Below the pieces are notes generated by a model that worked only from the letters and a program-made list of their open reading frames with translations, did not search any database and was not told the DNA's origin. From Leucobacter tenebrionis (GTDB lineage: Bacteria > Actinomycetota > Actinomycetes > Actinomycetales > Microbacteriaceae), in assembly GCF_019884725.1 (NCBI RefSeq), contig NZ_CP082322.1:3162001-3226000 (forward strand): 64,000 nt of DNA. Reading direction: 5' to 3'. Each line of letters opens with the position of its first letter. The first letter of the stretch is position 1. Position numbers and translations under genes: made by a program. This document shows positions 18,486-27,800 of the stretch, one piece after another.

Positions 18486-18559
18486 AGGTAGGAGATCCGC
18501 CCCTGTGCGGGCGCTTCTCCCGGTACTGCACCCGCCTGAAACGGGATCTCCTACTTGGG
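18483..18559. repeat. Long inverted repeat able to form a 16-bp stem
   Basis: Arms 18483-18498 and 18544-18559 pair over 16 bp with a single G.U in RNA; 11 bp (GTAGGAGATCC / GGATCTCCTAC) are perfect. The 45-nt loop contains GCGGG/CCCGC, which may pair internally. It could be a terminator for the decarboxylase unit, a small structured RNA, or an extragenic palindromic element. Bases 18560-18728 downstream hold no further structure that I can support. Confidence 0.7.
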
Positions 18560-18728
18560 GCGGGGTTGGGGCGCACAACGTGACCTGCCGCTGCGAAGGG
18601 GCGTAGCCGGTTGGGAGCCCGGGTCAGAAGTTCGCTCACAATCGGCGGATCATGGTCTGCCGGATGACTTCTCCACAGATTGGCGGATCTGCGCCCTGGG
18701 GTGGTCGGCCAGCGTCCAAGCTGGGTGC

Positions 18729-19193
18729 ATGACTTACGACGAATTCGACCCCGAAGACCCCCGCCTTGACCGCGACCGCGTGCTGGCGACCGACGCAGAC
18801 CTGCAGGAGGTGATCGAGCTTCTGCTGCAAACCGCGAATCATCGCCAGGTCTGGATCTTCATGCTCGACGAGCAGCAGCGGCCCACCGGCCCCCTGATAC
18901 CGATGGACGGTTATCCCGATGCTCCCGATGAGTTGGTGGGCACCGACGACCTCGGCCTTGTCCCGTTCCCCCGAGTGTTCGTCGAGCGTGCGGGCGTGAT
19001 CTGCGAGGCGGTCGGCGGCAGTGCGATCGTGCTGATCTGGGAGCGTCGAGGGCCGGAGAAGTTCACGGCCGATGACCGCGCCTGGGCCCGCGCGCTCGCG
19101 CATGAGGCGGGCGAGCACGGGCCGCGGCTGCGCGCCCAGTTCGTGCTGCACAGCACCGGGCTGCGGCAGATCACTCCTGACGACTATGTCTGA
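18729..19193 (+). CDS. Hypothetical actinobacterial protein
   Basis: A 154-aa acidic protein of unrecognised function. It starts MTYDEFDPEDPRLDRDR, has a core with the two-strand-like stretches RQVWIFMLDEQQRP and GSAIVLIWERRG, and ends QFVLHSTGLRQITPDDYV. There is no signal peptide or membrane segment. The order of strands and the terminal GLRQITPDD recall actinobacterial proteins of about this size that end in a similar PDD motif, but I cannot assign a function. It is not clearly linked in operon with either neighbour; a tRNA gene follows. Confidence 0.7.
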   Translation: MTYDEFDPEDPRLDRDRVLATDADLQEVIELLLQTANHRQVWIFMLDEQQRPTGPLIPMDGYPDAPDELVGTDDLGLVPFPRVFVERAGVICEAVGGSAIVLIWERRGPEKFTADDRAWARALAHEAGEHGPRLRAQFVLHSTGLRQITPDDYV

Positions 19194-19254
19194 GACTCGC
19201 CGGGGCGGCACGCGCAGGAGAGCGCGCCCGGGCGGCGTGAGGTACTCACCTGAT

Positions 19255-19284
19255 TTGGACTTCCTCAGCCCGATCGGGTAAAGT
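19255..19284 (+). promoter_or_regulatory. Promoter of tRNA-Gln
   Basis: TTGGAC (19255-19260), 18-nt spacer, TAAAGT (19279-19284). It lies about 43 bp upstream of the tRNA 5' end, as expected for a stand-alone tRNA transcript. Confidence 0.6.
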
Positions 19285-19326
19285 TATCTCTCGGTGCTGA
19301 TCTCCTCGGAGCTCAGATTTCCGCCT

Positions 19327-19401
19327 TGGGATATGGTGTAATTGGCAACACTACGGTTTCTGGTACCGTCATTCTAGGTTCGAGTCCTGGTATCCCAGCC
19401 A
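19327..19401 (+). tRNA. tRNA-Gln (anticodon CTG), CCA encoded
   Basis: The 7-bp acceptor stem TGGGATA/TATCCCA closes perfectly. The D arm (GTG...CAC) and the anticodon stem ACGGT/ACCGT enclose the loop TTCTGGT, so the anticodon is CTG at 19360-19362, reading CAG. The T loop has GTTCGAGTC. The discriminator G is at 19398 and CCA follows at 19399-19401. A terminator follows directly. Confidence 0.96.
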
Positions 19402-19403
19402 CA

Positions 19404-19431
19404 GAAAACCCCGGCTTGAGCCGGGGTTTTC
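19404..19431 (+). terminator. Rho-independent terminator of tRNA-Gln
   Basis: GAAAACCCCGG and CCGGGGTTTTC form an 11-bp perfect stem with a 6-nt loop; the A-run/T-run ends make it work in either direction. Confidence 0.92.
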
Positions 19432-19499
19432 GCGTACACCGGGTACGATTGCTCGGCAGAATCTGAGAATTCGTCAGACGAAGCGTGAAATTACGTACA

Positions 19500-19961
19500 A
19501 TGAACGGTGTGAGCGCCACTGACCACGCCGACGAGAACAGCACGTCGGACTTCATCTTCATCTGCCCGAGCTACCTCGAGTGCGTGCTCGCGGCGGGTGA
19601 CGCGAGCGACATCGAATCCCTGAGCGACTGGTGCGCGGACCTTCCGCGCAAGAGCTACGGGCGCGTGTTCATCGAGGTCAAGACGGCGGAGCAGATCCAG
19701 CCTTTTGCCGCGCCTCCCGGGGTCGGGATCACCTGGCTCGTGCAGGAGTCGCGCGCGGCTCTGACGGGGGAGTTGCTCATGAACGCCGTCGACGCCTGGC
19801 TCGACGAGTGGGTGCGCGGCGACCCGCTGAGCGGCCGCTACGTGCACCTGTGGACCGGCGCCCGTGACAGCCACGAGGCTACCGAGCAGTGGGGCCGCAT
19901 CCGGTCCGAACTCGCCGAGATCTGGACCGCCGCGGTCGAGTACCGCGAGCAGCGGGCGTAG
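19500..19961 (+). CDS. SIP-domain-like small protein (siderophore-interacting family C-terminal fold)
   Basis: About 153 aa, cytosolic. It resembles the NAD-binding half of siderophore-interacting ferric reductases: FIFICPSYLECVLAAGDASDIES matches the loop that reads [10 protein letters not shown] in the SIP-ABC protein of this window, and the C-terminus (RYVHLWTGARDSHEATEQWGRIRSEL) resembles the second SIP strand-helix region. The FAD-binding half is absent, so it is unlikely to be a complete reductase. Start is uncertain: ATG 19500, or GTG 19509 as a leaderless start 7 nt after TACAAT (19496-19501), or GTG 19485. It lies next to Dps, so both iron-related genes adjoin. Confidence 0.75.
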   Translation: MNGVSATDHADENSTSDFIFICPSYLECVLAAGDASDIESLSDWCADLPRKSYGRVFIEVKTAEQIQPFAAPPGVGITWLVQESRAALTGELLMNAVDAWLDEWVRGDPLSGRYVHLWTGARDSHEATEQWGRIRSELAEIWTAAVEYREQRA

Positions 19962-20025
19962 CACTCGCGCGGCGGATCCGGGTCGGAAAATCGTCCCGAT
20001 CCGGACCCGCGCACGTCGACCCGGC

Positions 20026-20517
20026 TCAGACCGTCAGGTGCGAGGCGAGGAACCAGCGATCCTTGTCGAGCTGCTGCGCCAGCGCGATCACGATGTCCTG
20101 GCTTGTAGGGTCGATGTCTTCGAGCCCCGAGATCGCGGCGTAGATCGTGACGAGTGCTGCGTCGAGCTGCGACACGACGTCGCGGATCGTGTCGTCCGAC
20201 TGCTGGAATCCCTGCTTCGCCTCGGGCAGGCTGGCCTTCTTCGCGACGGTGCCGATGCGGGCGTCGACGGGCAGGCCGAGGGCGACGATGCGCTCCGCGA
20301 CCTCGTCGGCGCCGTCCTGCGCATGCTCGACGACCTCGTCCAGGAACTCGTGCACGCCGATGAAGTTCGCGCCGCGCACGTGCCAGTGCGCCTGCTTGCC
20401 GTCGACCGCCAGAGCGACGAGGTCGTGTACCACGGGCGCGAGGTAGTGCTCGACTCCCGCGGCTCGGTCGATATCCTGCTTCGCCACGACGACTGACTGC
20501 TTCTTGGTCTGAACCAT
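20026..20517 (-). CDS. dps: Dps-family ferritin-like DNA-protection protein
   Basis: A 163-aa ferritin-like four-helix protein that oxidises and stores iron and shields DNA under starvation or peroxide stress. The intersubunit ferroxidase signature is visible as AHWHVRGANFIGVHEFLDEV. The N-terminus (MVQTKKQSVVVAKQD) is short and basic as in many Dps. Start chosen at ATG 20515-20517, which has GAAGGGG about 10 nt upstream; an in-frame ATG at 20539-20541 would add eight residues. The promoter side holds a palindrome resembling an iron-regulator site. Confidence 0.92.
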   Translation of the reverse strand: MVQTKKQSVVVAKQDIDRAAGVEHYLAPVVHDLVALAVDGKQAHWHVRGANFIGVHEFLDEVVEHAQDGADEVAERIVALGLPVDARIGTVAKKASLPEAKQGFQQSDDTIRDVVSQLDAALVTIYAAISGLEDIDPTSQDIVIALAQQLDKDRWFLASHLTV

Positions 20518-20603
20518 GATGATGCTCGCCCCTTCGTTCATCCTGTCGGACTGTTTCGTTCCGATGCTGTCTACTGTGACCCGGATCGGTGCGATCCGCA
20601 AGC

Positions 20604-20620
20604 AAGGCAAGACAAGCCTT
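20604..20620. promoter_or_regulatory. Candidate iron-regulator (DtxR/IdeR-like) site upstream of dps
   Basis: Inverted repeat AAGGC-N7-GCCTT, about 63-87 bp upstream of the dps start. The general outline is like an iron box, but matches to the classical 19-bp DtxR consensus are only partial, so the assignment is tentative. Confidence 0.4.
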
Positions 20621-20796
20621 ATCGCCCGGTGAACCGTGGGAAGTGGCAGCGGGCAGGGGCGACCGAGGGCCGCGATCACGTAGGGCCTGATCACGCTGAT
20701 CGTCACGGTCGGCGGCGATCCGGATCCTGCCCGCCCCTAGCCCTCACGCAGCTGCCCGGTGACAATGGGGAAGACAGGGGAGGAAGCGAGAGGATC

Positions 20797-21126
20797 ATGG
20801 CCACATTCATCACGATCGGGTACGGGGATCAGGCCGGATACGACGGCACCGATCCCGAGGTCCGCAACCGCGCCCACGAGCACGATGCGGTGCTGCGCAG
20901 TTGAAGCGTCGTCATGGGCGTCGCCGGGGAGCCTGTGCAGGTGCGCAATCACGACGGCACCGGGGTTCGCACGACCGGCGGCGCGTTCCTGCGGTCCGAG
21001 CTGCCCATCGCGGGATTCGCGATCATCGAGGCGAGCAGCCTGGAGGAGGCGATCGAGATGGTCTCGGGGACGCCGTGCGCCGTCGCACAGGGCGTCGTCG
21101 AGGTGTGGCCCCTCGAGGTGCCCTGA
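20797..21126 (+). pseudogene. YCII-related protein interrupted by an in-frame TGA
   Basis: Bases 20797-20901 encode MATFITIGYGDQAGYDGTDP and onward to HEHDAVLRS, then TGA at 20902-20904, and the same frame continues through SVV-MGVAGEPVQVRNHDGTG to VEVWPLEVP and a stop at 21124-21126. Together they make one YCII-like protein of about 109 aa, a ferredoxin-like fold seen fused to or near sigma factors and dehydratases. The two halves are in the same frame, so a single nonsense change (for example from GGA or CGA) explains the break. The second half could start at ATG 20914 but would lack the first strand and helix. Sequencing error is the main alternative. Confidence 0.8.
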
Positions 21127-21196
21127 TCCCGATCCGGATCCCGATCCGGCAATCGCCGAGGGCGGAGGCCGTGCCGACGGATGCGCGGGCCTCGCC

Positions 21197-21842
21197 CCCT
21201 GCTAGCGTGATGCCATGACGACGATCCACGCCACGGGCACGGCCGAGACGCACGTGCTCGCCGAACGCGCCACGATCACCGCGCTCATCTCCGTGACGTC
21301 ACGCGACCGCTCCGGCAGTATCGACGCGGCGACCCGCCTGCACAACTGGCTCGTGCAGCGGGCCGAGCAGCTGCGGGCGAGCGGCGACGCGACCTGGCAC
21401 TCCGCCGATCCCATCACCACCTGGAGTTACAAGAGCTACGCCGAGGGGAAGCCGAAGCAGGTCGTCTTTGAGCACCGCACCTCGAGCCGTGTGCGTGTGA
21501 AGCTGTCGAACCTGTCGCTCGTGAGCGCGCTCGTCACCGAGCTCGCCGAGGCCGGGGTGACCACCGACGTCGACTGGTCCCTGACCGAGAACACCCGCCG
21601 CGTCTACGAGCGCCGCATGCGCAAGGCCGCCGTCGAATCCGCTCGCGAGGTCGCGAACGACTACGCCGGGGCGCTCGGCCAGCGCATCGAGAGCGTCGTC
21701 AGCATCTCCGACGCGCCCGTCGGCGGCACCCCGATGGCGGCGTTCGCGCGATCCGCCGCAGCCGCCGGGGCGTCCGAGGTGACCGTCGCCGAGATCACCG
21801 TGAGTGCGACCGTGAGCGGGGTGTACGAGGCGGAGTGAGGGG
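21197..21842 (+). repeat. Direct repeat copy A (SIMPL gene and its 5' flank), partner at 42579-43226
   Basis: Sequence from CCCTGCTAGCG upstream of the ATG to AGGGGT just after the stop matches 42579-43226 with scattered substitutions. Outside these limits the two loci differ. Both copies have the same orientation. Confidence 0.9.
21215..21838 (+). CDS. SIMPL (DUF541) domain protein, copy A
   Basis: A 207-aa protein made only of a SIMPL/DUF541 domain: N-terminal TIHATGTAETHVLAERATITA and C-terminal EVTVAEITVSATVSGVYEAE are the diagnostic strand pairs. It has no signal peptide, unlike many SIMPL proteins, so it is probably cytosolic. The function of the domain in bacteria is unclear. A TAGCGT box sits 6 nt before the ATG, so it may be leaderless. 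It is the left member of a convergent pair whose partner (DUF4342) is here displaced 8.1 kb to the right. It is closely similar to the gene at 42597. Confidence 0.88.
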   Translation: MTTIHATGTAETHVLAERATITALISVTSRDRSGSIDAATRLHNWLVQRAEQLRASGDATWHSADPITTWSYKSYAEGKPKQVVFEHRTSSRVRVKLSNLSLVSALVTELAEAGVTTDVDWSLTENTRRVYERRMRKAAVESAREVANDYAGALGQRIESVVSISDAPVGGTPMAAFARSAAAAGASEVTVAEITVSATVSGVYEAE

Positions 21843-24800
21843 TCAGTCAGCGGTGCGCCAGACGGTACCAACGCGCCGCAGACGTCCGGAGTCTTCCCCT
21901 AGCGCCAGTGCGGCTTCGAGCCGTCTCGCGATTCCGCTAGTGATTCTCTTGCCCCCGAAGAGAGCAAGAGCCTCACGCTGGATGGCCTCCGTCTCCATTC
22001 CTCCCGAAAGCTCCGAGACGATCGCCATCGCATTCGCTATCTCTTCCAGCGGTACCGAATCGATCTCGCGTCGTAGTTCGCCGCCGGTATGACGGGCTGT
22101 TGTATATGTCTTCGGATCGATTTCGGCGGGCCAGATGAACTCGGCGTTCTCGCTGCGGGGCAGGTCGCTCGGAACGCACGCGAGAATGCTGGAGACGCGA
22201 CCGCTCGCAACGCGTGAAAGCCCAAAACTCTCCCCGACGAGCTTGGCCAACCGCTGGGCGTGGACGGGCCCTTCTGCGGCGACGGCCGAGCGGATGACCT
22301 CCCGAACCTGTCTGGCAGCATCCATACGAGGCAGCGCGTCGAGAACATCGACTCCTCCTCCGGCGGTGCCGGTCCACGGCACAAAAGGCGTCAACCGCTC
22401 GTGCTGTATTCTAGTAGACGGCAACTCCATGATCGCGGACCGTCGATCCGGGGCACTGGTCGGGCTTGGAGCCGGATCCAGATCCGCTCCATGGCGCAGC
22501 GAAGACCGTAAAGTCGTCTCTCGGGAGATCTCGGGGTGCCCCTGGTCCGTTGCCGGAGCTTGTCCTGCTTCTTCACCCAACGGGAAGGGGTCAGAGGACA
22601 CTTGACGTTCTAAGGTTCGACTCACGGCCGCGGCCAATCGATCCAGCGTCGTCTCGCGATCCTGCAGCCATTCCGGCAGCCACACGCGCTCCACGGCGGG
22701 CCAGCGCATAAGATTCTCAAGCACTTCCACCGGCAGGCCGTCGCGATCTGCGACGGTGCGTCGCGAGCGCCAGGACTCGCCGTCGAGCAGGACAGCGAGG
22801 AGCTGCCGTTCGGGCTCCTCGGCCGTTGCGACGCTGATGTCGATGCGGAAATCCGAGAGGCCGAGGTCGGTTTGTACGGCGAAGCCTCGTAGTCGCAGTT
22901 CCGCGGCGATCTCATCTCGATGACGATCGGTGAGCGGCTGCACCGAGGCGTCGAGGCTCGAACCGCGTATGCCTGCGTCCGCGAGTTCCATATACGCCTT
23001 CAGATGTTTGATGCCCACAGAGAGGGTATTCTCCGTGCGTAGATCTCCGGGATCGAAGCTCGAATACAGCACGACCTGACGACGCGCGCGGGTGATGGCG
23101 ACGTTGAGTCGCCGCTCCCCGCCCGCTCGAGTCAGCGGACCGAAGTTCAACGGCACCACCCCGCGGTCGTTCTTGCTGAAGGCCACGGAGAACAGGATCG
23201 TATCGCGTTCATCGCCCTGCACATTCTCGAGATTCTTGACGAACAGACCATCCCGTTCGTCAAGTGCAGCGGCGAGGCGCTCATCGTGATGATCTCGCAA
23301 CATGGTCTCGATGAGTACCCGTTGCTGCGCGTTGAACGTGATGATGCCGAGAGAAGGGCTCTCCGCAGGGTTCCGAGCGAACCGACGGGCGACCTCATCG
23401 ACGATTGCCTGTGCCTCGATCTGGTTCGTCCGCAGCAGCTTGCCCTTTCCGCTCCTATTGAAATGGCCGTCGACACGGACCAGGGAGATGCCGTGGCTCG
23501 CGGAGTGAGACGGGCTCGGCGGAGCCGGGAAGGAGGACAGACGACTGTCGTAGTAGGTGTGGTTGCTGAACGAGATGAGCGTTTCGTCCTGACTGCGGTA
23601 GTGCCATGACAACCATTTCTGAGGCACGCGCGCCTGGACGCACTCGGTGAGGATCGACTCCTCGTCGACGACGGTTTCACCATCCTCGACTTGTGAGTCT
23701 CCCTCGTGAATCTGGGGCTCGGCGAAGTTCGTCGGGGGCATCTGACGGCTGTCACCGACGACGACGACCGAGCGTCCACGCCCCATCGCGCCCACGGAGT
23801 CTGCGACTCGAATCTGCGAGGCCTCATCGAAGACCACGATGTCGAACATGTCCGACTTGGCTGGGAAGAAACGTGCGACGGACTCGGGGCTCATCAGCAC
23901 GCACGGAGAGATCTGGAGGATGATCGATTCGAAGTGTTCGAAGAGGGCACGAATGCTCATGCCTCCGCGTTTACGTCCGAGTTGGCGTTTGAGCTCGCCC
24001 ATGGCCCCGCCGTTGTAGCGGGGATCCACCCGACGCTGAGCGACGATCTGTTGCGGGATCCAACGCGGAAGCTCCTCACGAATCGCGCTGCTGCTCCGCG
24101 TGAACCTCGTAATGGATCGGTTGTGCGACGCAGCGTCGAAGGCGGTGAGCCCTTCGGCCTCCTCTCGTTCTTCGATGGTTGATGCAGCGAGTCCGCGGTC
24201 GAAGGCAAGTGCGGCATCGTCGGCAGACATCATGCCCGTTTTCAGGATCTCGTGGGCCTCACTCAGGCCTTCCTGCCGGATCGGCTCGAGCTGCTGGAGG
24301 AAGTCGAGCCATCGCTGCAAGGAGATCGGCGCGTCCGCATCGAGGCGGCGCTGTCCGCGGGTTGCGGCCCAGGTGTTGACGAGTCCACGACCGGCACTCC
24401 ACGCTGCCAGGGCTCCGTCCCGGTCGTTCGCTCCCGCCAATGCATCCAGACGACGCCACGCAGCGGCGTAGTTGCTCAGGGCCTCCGCCAGATTCAGGTC
24501 GACCGATGACCCTGCATAGGAGTTCCGGAGCTCGACGCGCAACGGCTCGGAGAAGGGGCCGTTCCGCGTCAGTATGGGAATGAGCCACTTCAGCCAGTCG
24601 AGGGTTGCGAGCGCCGGCTGCGCTCCAGGGTCGAGGTGGGGGTTCCAGTCTGCGTGCACGAGCGGGAATGGCAGGCTCATCGCAAGTCGGACGAGATCGT
24701 CGATGGCGTATGCGGTCTGGGCGATCTCGAAAGTGAGCTGCGAGACCGCCTTCGGGTGCACGCTGCGTGGGTCAACGCGAAGGGCCTCGCCGAACTCTCG

Positions 24801-27800
24801 CAGCACTGCGCGCTGGCGCTTCTTCCTGCCGAATATCCCGGAACCATCGGCTGCCATCGCGTGAGCGTGTATCTCCTGCACGTTGCTGCTCAAGCACTCG
24901 ACGCCCACGGATGCGCTCCATGCTGGCAGAGACTCGGCGATCTGTGCGAATCGTCGACGAAGCTCGGCGAAATCTCCTGAATCGATTCTCGGGCGGACAG
25001 CATCGATCGCTTCGAGGGAGAACCGAGGCGCGCGACAGAGGTTTGCCCAGGCCTCGATCTGCTCCGGAGCTTCGATTAGGTGCAGGGTCGCCTGGTCGAC
25101 ACCAGCGTTGATCAGATCTCCCAACGTCCGATCGAATTCACGCGCGGCGGCGTAGATGTCTTCGGCAGACCGCGTGGTTGCGGAGAAGTCGATGAATCCC
25201 CAGGGGTGCACAGGGGCGGGTTTCGCGAGATCAGCGGTCTCGGGCAGACTGCGCAGCGAGGCCCGGATTCGTTCCGCCACCGTTTTATCGGCGCGCCGGA
25301 TGAATGCCACGGGGACGGGAAGCGATGGTGTGTCGTCTTCGGAAGCGAGGAGGCGATCTCGCGCGCTGTAGAGCGACAATCCGAACGCGTTGGGTTTGTG
25401 CAACCGCTCGGCGTATCGGCGCAACGAGGAGGCGCTCGACTGGTTCGTCTCGCGGTTGGTAGATAGACGAGCCTCGTCGACGATGAAGGCCGCCTCCAGC
25501 GCGGCGGATATCTGTGCTCGCACAGCGGTGGGGCGTGCACCCTTATCGTGCAGGTCCAAACTGAGCTGACCGAGTCCGACGGCCTCGAGACGCTGTTTCA
25601 CCACATCGAGCGCAGCGCGTTTCTCGGCGACGAAGAGCACGCGCTTGCCCTGAGCGATGGAATGCGCCAGCAGATTGGTGATCGTCTGGGACTTGCCCGT
25701 GCCGGGGGGTCCCTCAAGCACGAAGGTGCGTCCGGCAGCTGCTTCGACCACGGCGTCAGCCTGTGAGGAGTCGGCCGACACGGGGAGCTCGGTGATGACG
25801 GCATCGAGATCGGGGTTCGCCGGGGTGGCCGCGGGGTCACTGAATGTCTCCGTCGGAGAATGCACAAGATGATCGACGAGCGGGTTGGAGGTGAACGCGT
25901 CCCAGTTCTCGTCGACGTCTTTCCAGAGCCGAAACTTGGCGAATTGCAGGATCGCCAGTTCAACCGAGTCTTCAACGGTAAAAGGAAGCTTCGCATCGGC
26001 GAGGGCGCGGCGAGTCGCCGCCAGTGCTGCGGCCAGGTCGATTCCGGACTCGTCATGCGCAGGATTTGCAAGCCCCGGGATCTCGAGACCGAGCGAGACA
26101 CGCAGCTTCTCGAGCAGGCAGTAGTTCGGAGTGGATTCCCCTGCATCGTCGAGGCTGATGCGGTAGCCCTGGCCGCGAGCGGAACTCGTTAACATGACCG
26201 GAACGAGGATCAGAGGAGAACGCAGCTCTCGACCTGCCAAGTCCCACCGCAGCATGCCGAGCGCCAGATAGAGATTGTTCGCGCCGGTCTCCTCGACGAT
26301 CGTTCGTGCCTTGTAGGCCAGGGCCCTCAGTCGGCTCGAGTACGCCTCCTCGCGCAGATCGATGAAGACCTGCTTGCGCTCGTCGAGCATGACGGCCAGG
26401 GCCGTTTCCGGCAGCTCCCGTCCGGATCGGATGCCGCGTGAACGGTCGATCTCGGGAATCCGGTCCGAGGGCACGAGGGTAACCGCTGCTCCCGAGTTGA
26501 TGAGATCCTCGAAGTCCCCGAGCTTCGGCTGCGGTACCTCGAGAGCGTGCCCTGCCCGGCCCGAGTAATTGATCAAACGGTTGCGGAGGCTGAGATCGAG
26601 GAGCGCGTTCTTCCACTGCACCACGCGGGTCGGAAGCCGACGTTGGGTGTTCCCGTCGCTCGACGAGACCTCCGGTAGATATTCGAGAGCAGGGGAGCTC
26701 GCAGCGATGCGATACTCTCTGACGACCAACTCTCCGGAGTCATTGAAGGAACGGCTCGGGAGCGGATGGATACCGGACAGCCTGGCTTGCTGAATATCGG
26801 TGACGCCATCGAAATGACTCGCCCCCTTGGACAAATGCTCGAGCATGGGTCGTCGTGCAGCGGTCTCGAAGCTCTCTCCGAGCGGAACGGATGTGGTCTC
26901 GATCAGGCGAAGACTGCCGAGGCCGACATAGTTGATCGCCTCCGAGGCATCGACCTCGGCCGGCGTGTCGAGCGAGCTCTCGTACCTCCAGTAACCCAGG
27001 AACACATGTCCGGGGACGAACCACAGCGTGCTGTTGATCCCCATCTCCTCGAGAACGGCGGCGAAGGTGACGGTGGTGTCGAGACAGGTTCCGAGTCGTC
27101 CGCAGAGGACTTCCTCGGGTGTACGCACCTTCTGGCCGTTGAGTCCCCAGCTGGCCGGCGGTTCCGCATACCGGATACTTCGCGCCTGCATCGCGTCGTA
27201 AACGGCCTTCGCCGCAGCGTCGATGCGTTCGGGGCTTCCCGACTGGTATCCGTCGAGTGCCGAATTCCCCGTGGCTTTGCCGAGCAGCTCGGAGGCTTCG
27301 CCGGCAAGCTTCTCGATCTCGGACGCGTTTGGCTGTACGAAGGCGGCGATGAGCTCGAGACCGAGCTGGAGCGGTCTACCGATCCACTGGTTCGAGGCAA
27401 GGATGCGCACCGCGTGCTGGTGCTCCGTGATCACCTGGTCGTCGGGCCCGCGCAGCGTGAGACGGAGACTTCCCTCGTGCTGGGTGTCCAACGCCAGCAT
27501 TCGGGATGAGTCCAAGGTGAAGGCGACGGCCTTCAGGGAGAGGTTGTTCTCCCCGTCGAGGTCGACGAGCAGAACCTTCGGATCCCCGAGAGCGCCCATC
27601 GGACTGAGCGCTTCGACTTCGACTGAAGCACCGCGGAGTTCTGCTCCGCGGTAGTTGATGGTGATCTCGTTCACGATGGCGACGCTGCAGTGCGCCAGCG
27701 CATAGCTCAGCACATCAACGGCGGATACGTCGAAGCCGGCGACGGACGACGCGGAGGCACCCCGGGGAGCATCGGAACCCTCCGGGTCGGCTGCCGTGGA

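Noticed and set aside
19327..19401. tRNA-Gln as attachment site for the 21.8-kb island
   Set aside because: No partial copy of the tRNA 3' end was found at either island edge, and no integrase is present.
20902..20904. TGA in the YCII gene as selenocysteine codon
   Set aside because: No catalytic Cys is expected there in YCII proteins and no SECIS-like hairpin or sel gene is visible; a nonsense change is simpler.
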